Positions 35,904 to 45,002 are shown, counted from the first letter of the stretch. The stretch is DNA of 64,000 nucleotides from Erysipelotrichaceae bacterium (GCA_015058985.1 SVBH01000004.1:1-64000), one strand, 5' to 3'. Notes: generated by a model from the sequence alone, not told the origin. Program-made: numbers and translations.

Positions 35904-37505
35904 TTATTTCCTCATCAACATACTTTCATACTTATCCATTGAAGGAGATTGTAAAATATCAGAAAGTATTTCCTTAACATTTTCAGGTACATAATTTAAT
36001 AAAGACTTATATACACTAATATTTTGCTCTGCATTTTTATCCTTCAAAGGATTAATTGATGATCGTATAATTCCCCCATAAGCATCCAAATCCAATTGAC
36101 TTTTAGCCATTTCCATCTCATCAACTAACTCACGAGGACTCATTTTATGAACACCCTTTTCAAAAAATTGATACTTATATTTTAAAATTGGATAATCTTT
36201 ATCAACAGACTTCATTACTTCTTCTGCTAGTTCAGGTTTTTCCATCATTGTAGATATGAAAGTTTGAAATAAAGATTCTAAATCAACTCTTTTAACATTG
36301 TCACCAATTATTCTAGTCATATCATGTCTAAATGTTTTTTCAAAGTTTAACTGATCTAAAACCTTAGATTCAACATCTGCTTTGGTATTAACAATTTGTT
36401 TTAAATACTCTGTTGGATTTGCTAAATTCATCAACTTAAAATATTCAATTTGAGCTTTAAATTCAGCATCAAATTCAGGACTAAAACAAGCAATGTTACT
36501 ACGATAATAACTATCATTTTGATAACGAAAAATGTACATATGACGAATCAATTTATCCATCGCATATAAGTCAATATCAGGATCTTCTGCAATATTACAA
36601 GTTTTAATATTATGGTCTTGAATTGCGTGATTTGTTTCATGAGTACAATAAAAACCTAAATGAGATAAAGTATCCTTTCTAAACGATTTCTTATTTATAA
36701 AAGTTGTAATCTTATTATTCTTAGGATTCCAACTAGCATCAACCATATTGATACCCGCTTCAGGTATGTTATTCAAGTCAACAGAAACATAATCAATACC
36801 TTTATTATGTAAATCTGTTAAAGTTTTCGTTTTTATTGAAGCTAAATACAACAAATCTTTACTTTTATCTCTATTAAAATAATTATCATTTTTTTCCTTC
36901 ATAACAGGGTTATTCACTAACTCCACAGAGATTAGTTCATCAATAGAATTATATCCCATCTGATTAGCTAATTTTTGATCTATTCCTTCTACATAATTAG
37001 AAGAAAAAATCTCACTGAAAACTTGATTCATATTTTCTTCAATACCATGTTTTTGACAATATCCATCGATAAAATTGGAATCTTTCAAAACTGCACCAGG
37101 AACAATAGCAGCAGGTAAACCAAGTTCTAAAATTGTTTCTCTAAGTACTTTTCTTTCTTCATCATCTAACCAGTCATATTCTCTATTAATTCTTCGTAAA
37201 AAAGCTTGAAATGTATCATTAAGATTTTGTTCAAAACTATCACCTTGCATTTTCTTTGCAAACATTCTTAAACAAAATGAATTAGTTACACGAAAAGCAT
37301 TTTCAGGATTACCACTTATAAAAAATTCTTTCCCACCAGGTAAAGAGGTAATATCAATTCCATTTTTATTAAGTTCTTTCAAAAAGTCATATAATTCATT
37401 TAAATATTCATTTCTACAATTTTCTAATGTCTTTATTACATCAGGATCTTTAAGTTTTTCAGGGTTAGACAAAACTACATCTTTTAACGCTCTTATTTCT
37501 CCCAT
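35904..37505 (-). CDS. large cytosolic protein with HExxH motif, unknown
   Basis: A 533-residue protein with no signal peptide. The motif HETNH lies at 289-293 in LGFYCTHETNHAIQDHN. A candidate third ligand is in SPEFDAEFKAQ at about 342-352, some 50 residues on, as in gluzincin-type sites. Two strands precede the helix (YVSVDLNNI and KITTFINKKSF). The N-terminal 200 residues are helical and unassigned. It resembles the protein at 27.8-29.6 kb only around this core. It is followed by a small coupled gene. Confidence 0.7.
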   Translation of the reverse strand: MGEIRALKDVVLSNPEKLKDPDVIKTLENCRNEYLNELYDFLKELNKNGIDITSLPGGKEFFISGNPENAFRVTNSFCLRMFAKKMQGDSFEQNLNDTFQAFLRRINREYDWLDDEERKVLRETILELGLPAAIVPGAVLKDSNFIDGYCQKHGIEENMNQVFSEIFSSNYVEGIDQKLANQMGYNSIDELISVELVNNPVMKEKNDNYFNRDKSKDLLYLASIKTKTLTDLHNKGIDYVSVDLNNIPEAGINMVDASWNPKNNKITTFINKKSFRKDTLSHLGFYCTHETNHAIQDHNIKTCNIAEDPDIDLYAMDKLIRHMYIFRYQNDSYYRSNIACFSPEFDAEFKAQIEYFKLMNLANPTEYLKQIVNTKADVESKVLDQLNFEKTFRHDMTRIIGDNVKRVDLESLFQTFISTMMEKPELAEEVMKSVDKDYPILKYKYQFFEKGVHKMSPRELVDEMEMAKSQLDLDAYGGIIRSSINPLKDKNAEQNISVYKSLLNYVPENVKEILSDILQSPSMDKYESMLMRK

Positions 37506-37624
37506 ATTACCCCTCCTAATAATTTAATTATACTTCTAAAACTAAACTTATTCTATAAAACATTACGAATTTATTTAAAACTTCATCAAAAATAACATAT
37601 AATTAACAAAAAAGGAGGCATTAT

Positions 37625-38164
37625 ATGCTAAGAAATGAAGTAGTACTAGTAGATGTAAACGACAATGAAATAAGAAGTGAAACAAAAGAAAATGCCCATA
37701 AACAACCATTATTACATCGAGCATTCTCAGTATTTATTTATAACAGCAATAATGAAATATTAGTTCAAAAAAGAGCAGCTCATAAATACCATAGCTCTAA
37801 CTTATGGGCTAATGCTTGTTGCTCCCACCCAAAACAAAAAGAAGACGTCAAAGAAAGTGCTAATGAAAGACTAAAAGATGAAGTTGGAATAGAGACAGAA
37901 ATTGAAGAACTATTTTCTTTTACCTATCTTAATAAATTCAATGACAATTTATACGAATACGAATACGATCACGTTTTCCTAGGAAAATATGATGGGGAAA
38001 TCATTCTTAATGAAGAAGAAGCAAGTGAAACCAAATGGATTAGTCTTGATGAACTCGAACAAGATTTAACCTTCAACCCTTTAAAATACGCTTCTTGGTT
38101 CATCATATGTGCTCCAAAAGTTATTCAACATTTAAAAAATCACTCAACGAGTGATTTAATTTAG
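37625..38164 (+). CDS. idi: isopentenyl-diphosphate delta-isomerase, type I
   Basis: A 179-residue NUDIX-fold enzyme that interconverts isopentenyl and dimethylallyl diphosphate. The active-site cysteine is in WANACCSHP near residue 66. The modified NUDIX region ESANERLKDEVGI and the second active-site region YEYDHVFLG with its Glu are present. Type I is less common in Bacillota than type II. A TATAAT-type -10 lies near 37600 and AAAGGAGG before the ATG. Confidence 0.95.
   Translation: MLRNEVVLVDVNDNEIRSETKENAHKQPLLHRAFSVFIYNSNNEILVQKRAAHKYHSSNLWANACCSHPKQKEDVKESANERLKDEVGIETEIEELFSFTYLNKFNDNLYEYEYDHVFLGKYDGEIILNEEEASETKWISLDELEQDLTFNPLKYASWFIICAPKVIQHLKNHSTSDLI
38138..38162. terminator. bidirectional terminator at the ends of idi and tspO
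   Basis: Stem AAATCACTC/GAGTGATTT lies inside the 3' ends of the two convergent genes, which overlap by nine bases. Confidence 0.7.
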
Positions 38165-38620
38165 AATCCAACAAGCTAAATTCAAAGTAGTAGCAATACT
38201 TAACCATAAAGGATAAATGCAAAGTATATAACTATAAACTTCACTTGATTTACATATTTCTTTTAACAACAATACACTTAGAATTAAATTCAAAATAATA
38301 ACAACTAACCCCATAAATAAACCATTTAATGTAAAAAAGACTAAACACCATAATACATTCAAAATACCATTTATGATTAAAAGTGTTATTATTTTTTTAT
38401 TGCTTTTCTCCTTTCTAACTAAGTGAATAGTATAAAAAATAAATACAGTGTAAATAATTGTCCACATTATAGGTATAAAAGCATTAGGAATCCATTCAGA
38501 AGGCCTTTGCAATGTTTCATACCAAGCCATACCATTATCTACAAAAATCCAACCTAATAAAGCTACTAACAGTATCCCAAAAATAGGAATACCATAATCT
38601 AATAACTTTTCTCTATTCAT
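38156..38620 (-). CDS. tspO: TspO/MBR-family tryptophan-rich sensory protein
   Basis: A 154-residue membrane protein with five hydrophobic helices. The family motifs are WYETLQRPSEWIPNAFIPIMW at the first loop (given here as WYETLQRPSEW then PIMWTIIY), NVLWCLVFF in helix 3 and the C-terminal WLSIATTLN. TspO proteins bind porphyrins and are linked to stress; the ligand is not evident here. Confidence 0.93.
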   Translation of the reverse strand: MNREKLLDYGIPIFGILLVALLGWIFVDNGMAWYETLQRPSEWIPNAFIPIMWTIIYTVFIFYTIHLVRKEKSNKKIITLLIINGILNVLWCLVFFTLNGLFMGLVVIILNLILSVLLLKEICKSSEVYSYILCIYPLWLSIATTLNLACWILN

Positions 38621-38735
38621 ATTAATATTTTATGTAAAAAATCATAAATTATACATTTATATTTTCCACATTATAACTCTCCATAAATCACACTCTTTTA
38701 TCACTATGATAAACTTTTAAATAGGAAGTGAAATT

Positions 38736-39314
38736 ATGAAAAAAGTATTCTTGTTTTTATATCCAATAAACGAATATTTCCAATTCTATAAATATTATGA
38801 AACCCAATATCAAAATCCCTTAGAAATATTAAATCAATCAATTAATCAAAGATATCGCAATAAAGGATATGAAGTTGTCTTTGCTCTTTTTCCTGATACT
38901 AATCTATATGGTATAAACAAGCATGAACAAGACCAAATAATTTACACTGATATCACATTAGAAAGTTTCATAACTAATCCTGTTCCTGTTTATCCAAACG
39001 AACAAAAACTAATAAATCAAATAGGTAATTTCAATAAAATCGTCCTAGCAGGATTTCATGAAACAGATTGTGTTAAAAGGGTTGCCCAATATTGCTATCA
39101 GCAAGGATATGATACCCTAATAGATATTGATCTTACAGATAATTTTTTCGTTTTAGCAAAAGACACCAACTATTTTAAAATTGATGAATATAATCCAATA
39201 AAACTTAAAGAACACTTATTATCAAAAGATCCAAGTGCTAAAAGACTTCTAACAAGAAAATACCAACACCCAATGTACAATATGAATATAGGAAACAAAT
39301 ACAAAAAGAAATAA
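38736..39314 (+). CDS. unknown protein with weak cysteine-hydrolase resemblance
   Basis: A 192-residue cytosolic protein. The segment KIVLAGFHETDCVKRVAQYC near residue 107, followed by a GYDTLIDIDLTDNFF strand, recalls the catalytic Cys region of isochorismatase-like hydrolases. The N-terminal Asp and the Lys of that family are not evident, so the relation is uncertain. The C terminus is basic. AGGAAGTGAAATT lies before the ATG. Confidence 0.55.
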   Translation: MKKVFLFLYPINEYFQFYKYYETQYQNPLEILNQSINQRYRNKGYEVVFALFPDTNLYGINKHEQDQIIYTDITLESFITNPVPVYPNEQKLINQIGNFNKIVLAGFHETDCVKRVAQYCYQQGYDTLIDIDLTDNFFVLAKDTNYFKIDEYNPIKLKEHLLSKDPSAKRLLTRKYQHPMYNMNIGNKYKKK

Positions 39315-39447
39315 CAAATCTTTTTTTGTTGCTCAAACTCAAACATATTTGATTTAATTCTATTGGATTACTTTTATTATCTATCTAAAATTTCTGTGTA
39401 TATATAAAATATCTATATAAAATTCCAACTAGATGGTATAACAAAAA

Positions 39448-39469
39448 AACACCTTAATAACAAGGTGTT
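39448..39469 (-). terminator. terminator of tRNA-Glu(CTC)
   Basis: Stem AACACCTT/AAGGTGTT with a T run on the minus strand. The stretch 39315-39447 before it is AT-rich and shows nothing else. Confidence 0.75.
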
Positions 39470-39481
39470 CTATTTTTTATT

Positions 39482-39558
39482 TGGTGACCTGTACGGGATT
39501 CGAACCCGTGAATGCATCCTTGAGAGGGATGTGAGTTAAGCCACTTCTCCAACAGGCC
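39482..39558 (-). tRNA. tRNA-Glu (anticodon CTC)
   Basis: Anticodon loop CTCTCAA. CCA is encoded. It differs from the tRNA-Glu(TTC) at 45.1 kb at only three positions: wobble base, base 38 and one D-arm base. This shows recent duplication followed by an anticodon change. Confidence 0.93.
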
Positions 39559-39667
39559 AAGTCAACATTAATAAATATATATTAATAATAATTTTTTTTC
39601 AAGTAAAAGAAAACTGTTTCTAAGTTTATGTTTATATGCTAAAATCGAATCAGAAGGAAGTGATTTT

Positions 39668-40027
39668 ATGCGTTTAATTAAATTAGCATTAGTTTTATTA
39701 ATTTCTTATTTTATTTTAGCTTATTATAATATTTTTAGTGTTGAACACGGTTTTATGAAAAAGGAAGCTAATTTTGAATTTTTTGATGTTCTTAAATTAG
39801 ATGATGTAGAATCATTTAAAAATCCATTTAAGGATGATAAATACATTGTAACTTTTGAAATTAAAGATAAAGTTTATTATTCTACGGTTACTGAAGATGA
39901 ACTAGAAGCATTAGATGTTTCTCTTGCATTCATTGATGAAGAAGTAGAACATAAATCACTAGTCCCTGCGATAGTTGGTGCAGTAGGAATAGTGGTTGTT
40001 ATCTTATTTGTAAGAAAAAGAAGGTAG
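39668..40027 (+). CDS. small membrane protein with two terminal helices, unknown
   Basis: A 119-residue protein. Helices lie at about residues 4-20 and 98-114, and the 75-residue middle part is polar and acidic (DVLKLDDVESFKNPFKDDKY). The C terminus is basic, RKRR. No family was recognised. AGAAGGAAGTG lies before the ATG and a terminator follows. Confidence 0.7.
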   Translation: MRLIKLALVLLISYFILAYYNIFSVEHGFMKKEANFEFFDVLKLDDVESFKNPFKDDKYIVTFEIKDKVYYSTVTEDELEALDVSLAFIDEEVEHKSLVPAIVGAVGIVVVILFVRKRR

Positions 40028-40046
40028 TCTCTACCTTCTTTTTTTA
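40018..40046 (+). terminator. terminator after the small membrane protein
   Basis: Stem AAGAAGGTAG/CTACCTTCTT with a T run, overlapping the stops of the two convergent genes. Confidence 0.8.
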
Positions 40047-40832
40047 TCCCAATGTTATTTCTAGTATCATCATAACTATAAATCCTAACATAAAGCCCCA
40101 ACTACCAAAGTGAGAATCTGATGATAGTTTTGCATCTGGGATTAAATCTTCGATTGTAACAAAGATCATTGCTCCTGCGGCAAAAGCCAACATCCAAGGC
40201 ATAATTGATGATAAAAGATTTGCTACTAGTAATCCTACTACAGCAAATAAAGGTTCAACTATGGCACTTAAACTGCCCAAGACAAACGCTTTATTTTTAC
40301 TTCCAGTTTCTTCTTGTAAAGGTAAAGCAATAGCAATTCCTTCTGGAAAGTTTTGGATAGCAATACCAATTGCTAAACTTAAAGCAGATAAATAAGCTGA
40401 TAATGTTCCTATTTGCATCGCACTTGAAAAAGCTATACCTACTGCTAAACCTTCTGGAATATTATGAATCGTTACTGCTAAAAATAGTTTTTTAGCCTTA
40501 CTTAAATGATTCTTTGGTCCTTCTTCCATCATTTGATTTTTATGAATATGAGGAACAAGTTTATCCATGACCACTAATAGTAATGCTCCTAAAATAATTC
40601 CTACTGTAATAGGAACAAAACTCCAATTACCCCAAGAGGCAGAATCCTCTATAGCAGGAATAATAAGGCCAAATACTCCGGCAGCAATCATCACTCCTGC
40701 TGCAAATCCTAAAATAGAGGAATTAACTTTTGGATGTAATTTTCCTTTGAAAAAATAAACACATAGACTACCTAAAGCAGTAGATAAAAATGTAATAAAT
40801 ATTCCTATTATTAAGATCAATGTTTTACTCAT
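40044..40832 (-). CDS. ZIP-family divalent metal transporter
   Basis: A 262-residue membrane protein with about eight helices. The metal-binding motifs HNIPEGLAVGIAF (helix IV) and QNFPEGIAIALP (helix V) are complete. A His-containing loop (PHIHKNQ) lies before them. The family (ZupT-like) imports zinc, iron or manganese. The metal cannot be inferred. AGGAGGATTATT precedes the ATG. Confidence 0.95.
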   Translation of the reverse strand: MSKTLILIIGIFITFLSTALGSLCVYFFKGKLHPKVNSSILGFAAGVMIAAGVFGLIIPAIEDSASWGNWSFVPITVGIILGALLLVVMDKLVPHIHKNQMMEEGPKNHLSKAKKLFLAVTIHNIPEGLAVGIAFSSAMQIGTLSAYLSALSLAIGIAIQNFPEGIAIALPLQEETGSKNKAFVLGSLSAIVEPLFAVVGLLVANLLSSIMPWMLAFAAGAMIFVTIEDLIPDAKLSSDSHFGSWGFMLGFIVMMILEITLG

Positions 40833-40849
40833 AATAATCCTCCTTTTTA

Positions 40850-40876
40850 AAAAAGTATTCTATCACTAGAATACTC
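40850..40876 (-). terminator. terminator of gltX
   Basis: The minus strand has AGTATTCTA, loop, TAGAATACT, T run. Confidence 0.8.
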
Positions 40877-40881
40877 TTAAA

Positions 40882-42546
40882 TTATAACTTATTAATTACC
40901 TTATTTATTCTTTCAGTGTATCCTTTTACACCTAAGATTTTTAAGATAAAATATAGATTTGGAGTTTGTTTTCTAGTAGTAATGGCAATTCTTATGATTT
41001 CTGCGACATCTCCAATATGTCCTTTAAATGCTTCTTTGTTTTTCTTATATTCTTTAACATTAGCAGCAAAACCACAAGAAGAGGCAATTTCTTTTAAGTT
41101 AGCAAACCAATTCTCTTCATCTAAATCCATATTGTTTTTAGCAATAAAAGTATTTAAGACATTCTTAATATCTTCTTTGGCAATATTTGGATTCCAAGGT
41201 AATTCGTTATTTAACATCTCATTATAGTAATCATCATAGAAGAACTTAATAGACTCTTTGATATCACCATATTTTTCATAGTCTTTACGAGGATTTTCTT
41301 TTTCCCTTTCAATATTCATAATAGATTTGAAATATTCGAAATCTCTTTCAATTAATCCTTGTAATTCTTTGTCAAATTTCTTAGACCACTCATAAGTCTT
41401 TTCACTTATTTCTTGAGAATTCATTCTACTTAAGACTTCTTTACAAATAAAACTTACTTTACCCATATCAAATAAAGCTCCATCTAAGCTCATCTTATCA
41501 AATCTAAATGGGAAATCAAAAATAGAAAGGTTTTTGTTTTCTTCTCTCCATTCCTCAAAGTTAGAGTTTACAACAGTCATTAAATATTCTAAGAAACCTT
41601 CAGTAGGATAACCTGCTTCAATAAAGAATGATGTAGCAGCTTCTTTGTCTTTTCTTTTAGAAAGTTTTCTTCTAGTACCATTTTCATCAATCTTCATAAT
41701 AACAGGTAGATGACAATAAGCAGGCGCTTCCCAACCTAATGTTTGGAAAAGTTGTAAGTGAATAGGTAAACTTGGTAACCATTCTTCTCCTCTTATAACA
41801 TGAGTTGTACCCATGAAATGATCATCAACTAAGTGAGCAAAGTGATATGTTGGTAATCCATCACTTTTACAAATAACGATATCTTGATCATTTTCAGTGA
41901 TATCTACTTGTCCTTTGATTTCATCATATGCTTTATATTTATTTTTTTCATTTCCTTCAGATTTAAATCTAATAACATAAGGTTTTCCCTCTTTTATCAA
42001 TTTAATTGCTTCCTCAGGGCTAAAATGATGGTATTTTGCATAGATTCCATAGTAACCTGGTCTTACTTTATTAACTTCTTGAACTTTTCTTAACTCAGTT
42101 AATTCTTCTTCAGTGCAAAAGCAAGGATAAGCTTTATTTCTTCTAATCATTTCTTTTAAAACAATATCATAGATTTCTTTTCTTTTAGATTGAACATAAG
42201 GTCCATATATACCTTTTTCTTCGTCTCCAAAATAACCTTCATCATTAACTAAACCAAAAACTTTTAATTGCTCAATTAAATCCTTACCAGAACCTTCAAT
42301 CTCTCTTTTTTGATCTGTATCTTCAAGTCTTATATAGAAAACACCATTACTTTGTTTAGCAGCAATGTAATCTACTAAAGTTACAAATAAAGATCCAGTA
42401 TGCAAAAAACCAGTAGGAGAAGGAGCAAATCTAGTTACTCTTTGACTCTTATCTATATTTCTAACAGGATATCTTTTTTCTAAATCCTCTAAAGTTTCAA
42501 TAACATTAGGGAATATTAAATCAGCTAATTCATTATATTTATCCAT
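40882..42546 (-). CDS. gltX: glutamyl-tRNA synthetase
   Basis: A 554-residue class I aminoacyl-tRNA synthetase. The HIGH-type motif FAPSPTGFLHTG lies at residues 40-51, and the KMSKS-type KLSKRKD near 300. The LEDTDQKR motif is also present. An N-terminal extension of about 35 residues precedes the catalytic core. This longer type occurs in some Clostridia and Bacilli. Family membership is clear; whether it also charges tRNA-Gln cannot be told. It lies between two tRNA-Glu genes, though not adjacent to either. Confidence 0.95.
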   Translation of the reverse strand: MDKYNELADLIFPNVIETLEDLEKRYPVRNIDKSQRVTRFAPSPTGFLHTGSLFVTLVDYIAAKQSNGVFYIRLEDTDQKREIEGSGKDLIEQLKVFGLVNDEGYFGDEEKGIYGPYVQSKRKEIYDIVLKEMIRRNKAYPCFCTEEELTELRKVQEVNKVRPGYYGIYAKYHHFSPEEAIKLIKEGKPYVIRFKSEGNEKNKYKAYDEIKGQVDITENDQDIVICKSDGLPTYHFAHLVDDHFMGTTHVIRGEEWLPSLPIHLQLFQTLGWEAPAYCHLPVIMKIDENGTRRKLSKRKDKEAATSFFIEAGYPTEGFLEYLMTVVNSNFEEWREENKNLSIFDFPFRFDKMSLDGALFDMGKVSFICKEVLSRMNSQEISEKTYEWSKKFDKELQGLIERDFEYFKSIMNIEREKENPRKDYEKYGDIKESIKFFYDDYYNEMLNNELPWNPNIAKEDIKNVLNTFIAKNNMDLDEENWFANLKEIASSCGFAANVKEYKKNKEAFKGHIGDVAEIIRIAITTRKQTPNLYFILKILGVKGYTERINKVINKL

Positions 42547-42585
42547 TTTCTAACCTCTTTTCGTTCGTTAATTAGTATACACTAA

Positions 42586-44226
42586 TTAATTTATGTGAGC
42601 AACCTCAATAATGCTACGAGCAATAAAAGTCATATGATCTCCAATTCTTTCCAAATCATTGACAATTCTTTCATAAACTCCGCCACTGATAATTTCACAT
42701 TCTTTATTAGATAATCTTTCAATATGATTATCGACAGCCTTCTTTCTTAAAACATCTAACTCATCTTCAACTTTTTCAGTTTTTTCCAATAATTTTATAT
42801 CACGCTTATTAAAAGTATCAAAAGAAACATCAGATAACTCCCACAATTTATCTAACATAACCTTAATATCTTGATAAGCTGTTTCAGTAAAATTAATATT
42901 ATCCTTTTCAATTCCCTGACTACATCTTTCTATTCCTACAGCTAAATCACTAATTCTATCAATATCAGAAATAACATGATGTAAACTGGAAACTCTAACT
43001 CTTTCCTTTTCAGATAATTTACTACTAGTAAGTTTAATCAAAAACTCAGTAATTAACACATTTGATTTACTTACCTTTTCCTTTAAAGCAACTGCTTTAT
43101 TAAAATGCTTTGTCGATTTATTCATCAAATCATCACTAGCTAAAACCAAACTTTCTTTTGCGTCATTATACAAATAATTAATTTCCTTAATAGCCATAGA
43201 CACCGCAATAGAAGGAGTTTTTAGTAATCTATCATCAATATATTTTAAAGAAGTTCCTTTTTCACCATTATCCTTAATCAACCTTGTAGCAACTTTAACT
43301 AAAGCACCTGCAAAAGGCAACAAAACTAAAGTAGTAACAACATTAAAGAAAGTATGGAACATCGCAATCTGAGTAGATTGATGTTTAAACAACTTAGCCA
43401 AAACTTCAACAGCAAAATCGCGATAGATAACTAAGAAAATAAAGAATAATAAACTTCCTATTAAATTAAACAACAAGTGAATCAAAGCAGTTCTTTTACC
43501 ATTAGCATTAGCACCTACCGAAGCAATTGCCGCACTAATACAAGTACCAATATTAGTACCTAAAATAACATACAAAAAAGAATTACCACCATTACCAATA
43601 ACTAATCCATTAGCAACAATGGCAATTAAAATTCCCGTCATAACAGAGGAACTTTGAACAATTGCTGTAAAAACAGCTCCTGCAAGTAACAATAAAAATG
43701 GATTACTAATAGAAGTTAAAATATCAACAAAAACAGGATTATCTTTTAAAGTAGAAACTGATAAAGTCATACATTTAATACTGAAGAAAATAAGACCTAA
43801 TCCCACCAAAGCATAACCTATTTTTTTAACCATATCCTTCTTCGATAACACATTCATTAAAACACCAATAAATGTAAAAATCAAAAAGATATCAGTGAAA
43901 CTATAACTTTGCAAAGCTGCAATTTGAGCAGTAATAGTAGTACCTATGTTTGCACCCATTATAATGTAAGTAGCTTGAAGTAAAGTTATAACGGCAGCAT
44001 TAACTAAACCAATAGTCATAACAGTAGTAGCAGAAGAACTCTGAACAATCGCTGTAGTAGCAATACCAATTCCTACATTAGGTAATCTTTTACTTGATAT
44101 CTTACTAAACATCGATTTAACTTTTCGATCTGCTAAACTTTCTAAACCTTCTGAAATTATCTGAGTAGAAAGAATAAAAAGTCCAATAGAAGCTAATAAA
44201 AACATAATATTGTAAAGTGTTTCCAT
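42586..44226 (-). CDS. Na/Pi cotransporter family protein (NptA/YjbB-like)
   Basis: A 546-residue protein. The first 310 residues hold two inverted repeats with the signature TAIVQSSSATTVMTIGLVNA and later TAIVQSSSVMTGILIA, each followed by GANIGTT or GTNIGTC. The C-terminal 200 residues are a PhoU-like helical domain (ISDIDRISDLAVGIERC, ERIVNDLERIGDH). Transport of phosphate with sodium is the known family role. Confidence 0.95.
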   Translation of the reverse strand: METLYNIMFLLASIGLFILSTQIISEGLESLADRKVKSMFSKISSKRLPNVGIGIATTAIVQSSSATTVMTIGLVNAAVITLLQATYIIMGANIGTTITAQIAALQSYSFTDIFLIFTFIGVLMNVLSKKDMVKKIGYALVGLGLIFFSIKCMTLSVSTLKDNPVFVDILTSISNPFLLLLAGAVFTAIVQSSSVMTGILIAIVANGLVIGNGGNSFLYVILGTNIGTCISAAIASVGANANGKRTALIHLLFNLIGSLLFFIFLVIYRDFAVEVLAKLFKHQSTQIAMFHTFFNVVTTLVLLPFAGALVKVATRLIKDNGEKGTSLKYIDDRLLKTPSIAVSMAIKEINYLYNDAKESLVLASDDLMNKSTKHFNKAVALKEKVSKSNVLITEFLIKLTSSKLSEKERVRVSSLHHVISDIDRISDLAVGIERCSQGIEKDNINFTETAYQDIKVMLDKLWELSDVSFDTFNKRDIKLLEKTEKVEDELDVLRKKAVDNHIERLSNKECEIISGGVYERIVNDLERIGDHMTFIARSIIEVAHIN

Positions 44227-44307
44227 AATTTCACCTCAGATAAAATTATAATATTTTATATTATATTTTCCAATATTTAGTTTAATCAAAATAAAAATAA
44301 TAAAAAA

Positions 44308-44329
44308 AGTTGTTAGTTTCCTAACAACA
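44308..44329 (-). terminator. terminator of the PH-domain gene
   Basis: The minus strand has GTTGTTAG, GAAA, CTAACAAC, then seven T. It separates the PH gene from the Na/Pi gene. Confidence 0.9.
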
Positions 44330-44330
44330 A

Positions 44331-44723
44331 TTAATTATGGATTATACTAGTAGTATTTTCTTTAGTAATTATCTTAGATTCAAGATATTCAGCTAATCCT
44401 TGAGGGTCTTTAACATTCTTAGTATTGATATCCCATCTACCAGTTACATCAACCTTAACATCACCAAATCCTAAAATTCTTCCTAACCATCTTTGATCAA
44501 CATAAACACTAGTTACCCCTAAAAAAGCACTTTTCCTTGTCTTTTTATTGATGATTCCAGATTTACTTATAACTTGGTTTTCATAGAATTCAATTCTTTC
44601 ACTCTTTAAAACAAAAAGATCAATTACCATCAATACTACTGGAACAATCAACCAACAAAATACAACTCTCATCAAAGTAATTGCAGCCCATGCACTTTTA
44701 GTTGCCACGTATTCAGCTTTCAT
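44331..44723 (-). CDS. PH-domain (bPH2/YdbS-like) membrane protein
   Basis: A 130-residue protein. A hydrophobic segment lies at about residues 13-38 (WAAITLMRVVFCWLIVPVVL). A bacterial PH-like domain follows (YENQVISKSGIINKKTRK, then VTSVYVDQRWLGRILGFGDV). The domain ends at LAEYLESKI. It matches bPH2 proteins of unknown role. The gene has an unusual promoter with a nine-G tract and is bounded by terminators on both sides. Confidence 0.85.
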   Translation of the reverse strand: MKAEYVATKSAWAAITLMRVVFCWLIVPVVLMVIDLFVLKSERIEFYENQVISKSGIINKKTRKSAFLGVTSVYVDQRWLGRILGFGDVKVDVTGRWDINTKNVKDPQGLAEYLESKIITKENTTSIIHN

Positions 44724-44757
44724 TATAAATCCCTCATTTCCTTATTTTTCTGTAATA

Positions 44758-44788
44758 AGTATACCCCCCCCCGCTTCCTTTTTGTCAA
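44758..44788 (-). promoter_or_regulatory. promoter with nine-G homopolymer in the spacer
   Basis: The minus strand reads TTGACA (44783-44788), then 19 bases, then TATACT (44758-44763). Nine of the spacer bases are an unbroken G run (44764-44772). Both hexamers are near consensus, but the spacing is two over the optimum. Loss or gain of G would change it. It drives the PH-domain gene. Confidence 0.75.
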
Positions 44789-44790
44789 CA

Positions 44791-44820
44791 TAAAAAAAAC
44801 GAACTTATCTAGATCGTTTT
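44791..44820 (-). terminator. terminator upstream of the PH-domain promoter
   Basis: The minus strand has an AAAACGA/TCGTTTT stem with one inner mismatch, then T run. It would shield the PH gene from tRNA read-through. Confidence 0.6.
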
Positions 44821-44859
44821 ATATTAATTTAATCACCAATCATATAATACCATAAAACA

Positions 44860-44886
44860 AAAAAGAACCCTTCTTTCGAAGAGTTC
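44860..44886 (-). terminator. terminator of the five-tRNA cluster
   Basis: The minus strand has GAACTCTTC, GAAA, GAAGGGTTC, six T. Confidence 0.85.
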
Positions 44887-44900
44887 GTATTCGTATAGTT

Positions 44901-44983
44901 TGGTGCGGGAAATGGGACTCGAACCCACACGGTCACCCACTAGATCCTAAGTCTAGCGCGTCTGCCAATTCCGCCATTCCCGC
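44901..44983 (-). tRNA. tRNA-Leu (anticodon TAG)
   Basis: Class II. Anticodon loop CTTAGGA, CCA encoded. Last of the cluster Ile-Asn-Glu-Thr-Leu. Confidence 0.95.
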
Positions 44984-45002
44984 ATAATTGACTAAAAAAA
45001 AA

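Noticed and set aside
38736..39314. Firm call as isochorismatase-like hydrolase
   Set aside because: Only the Cys region resembles the family; the other catalytic residues are not evident.
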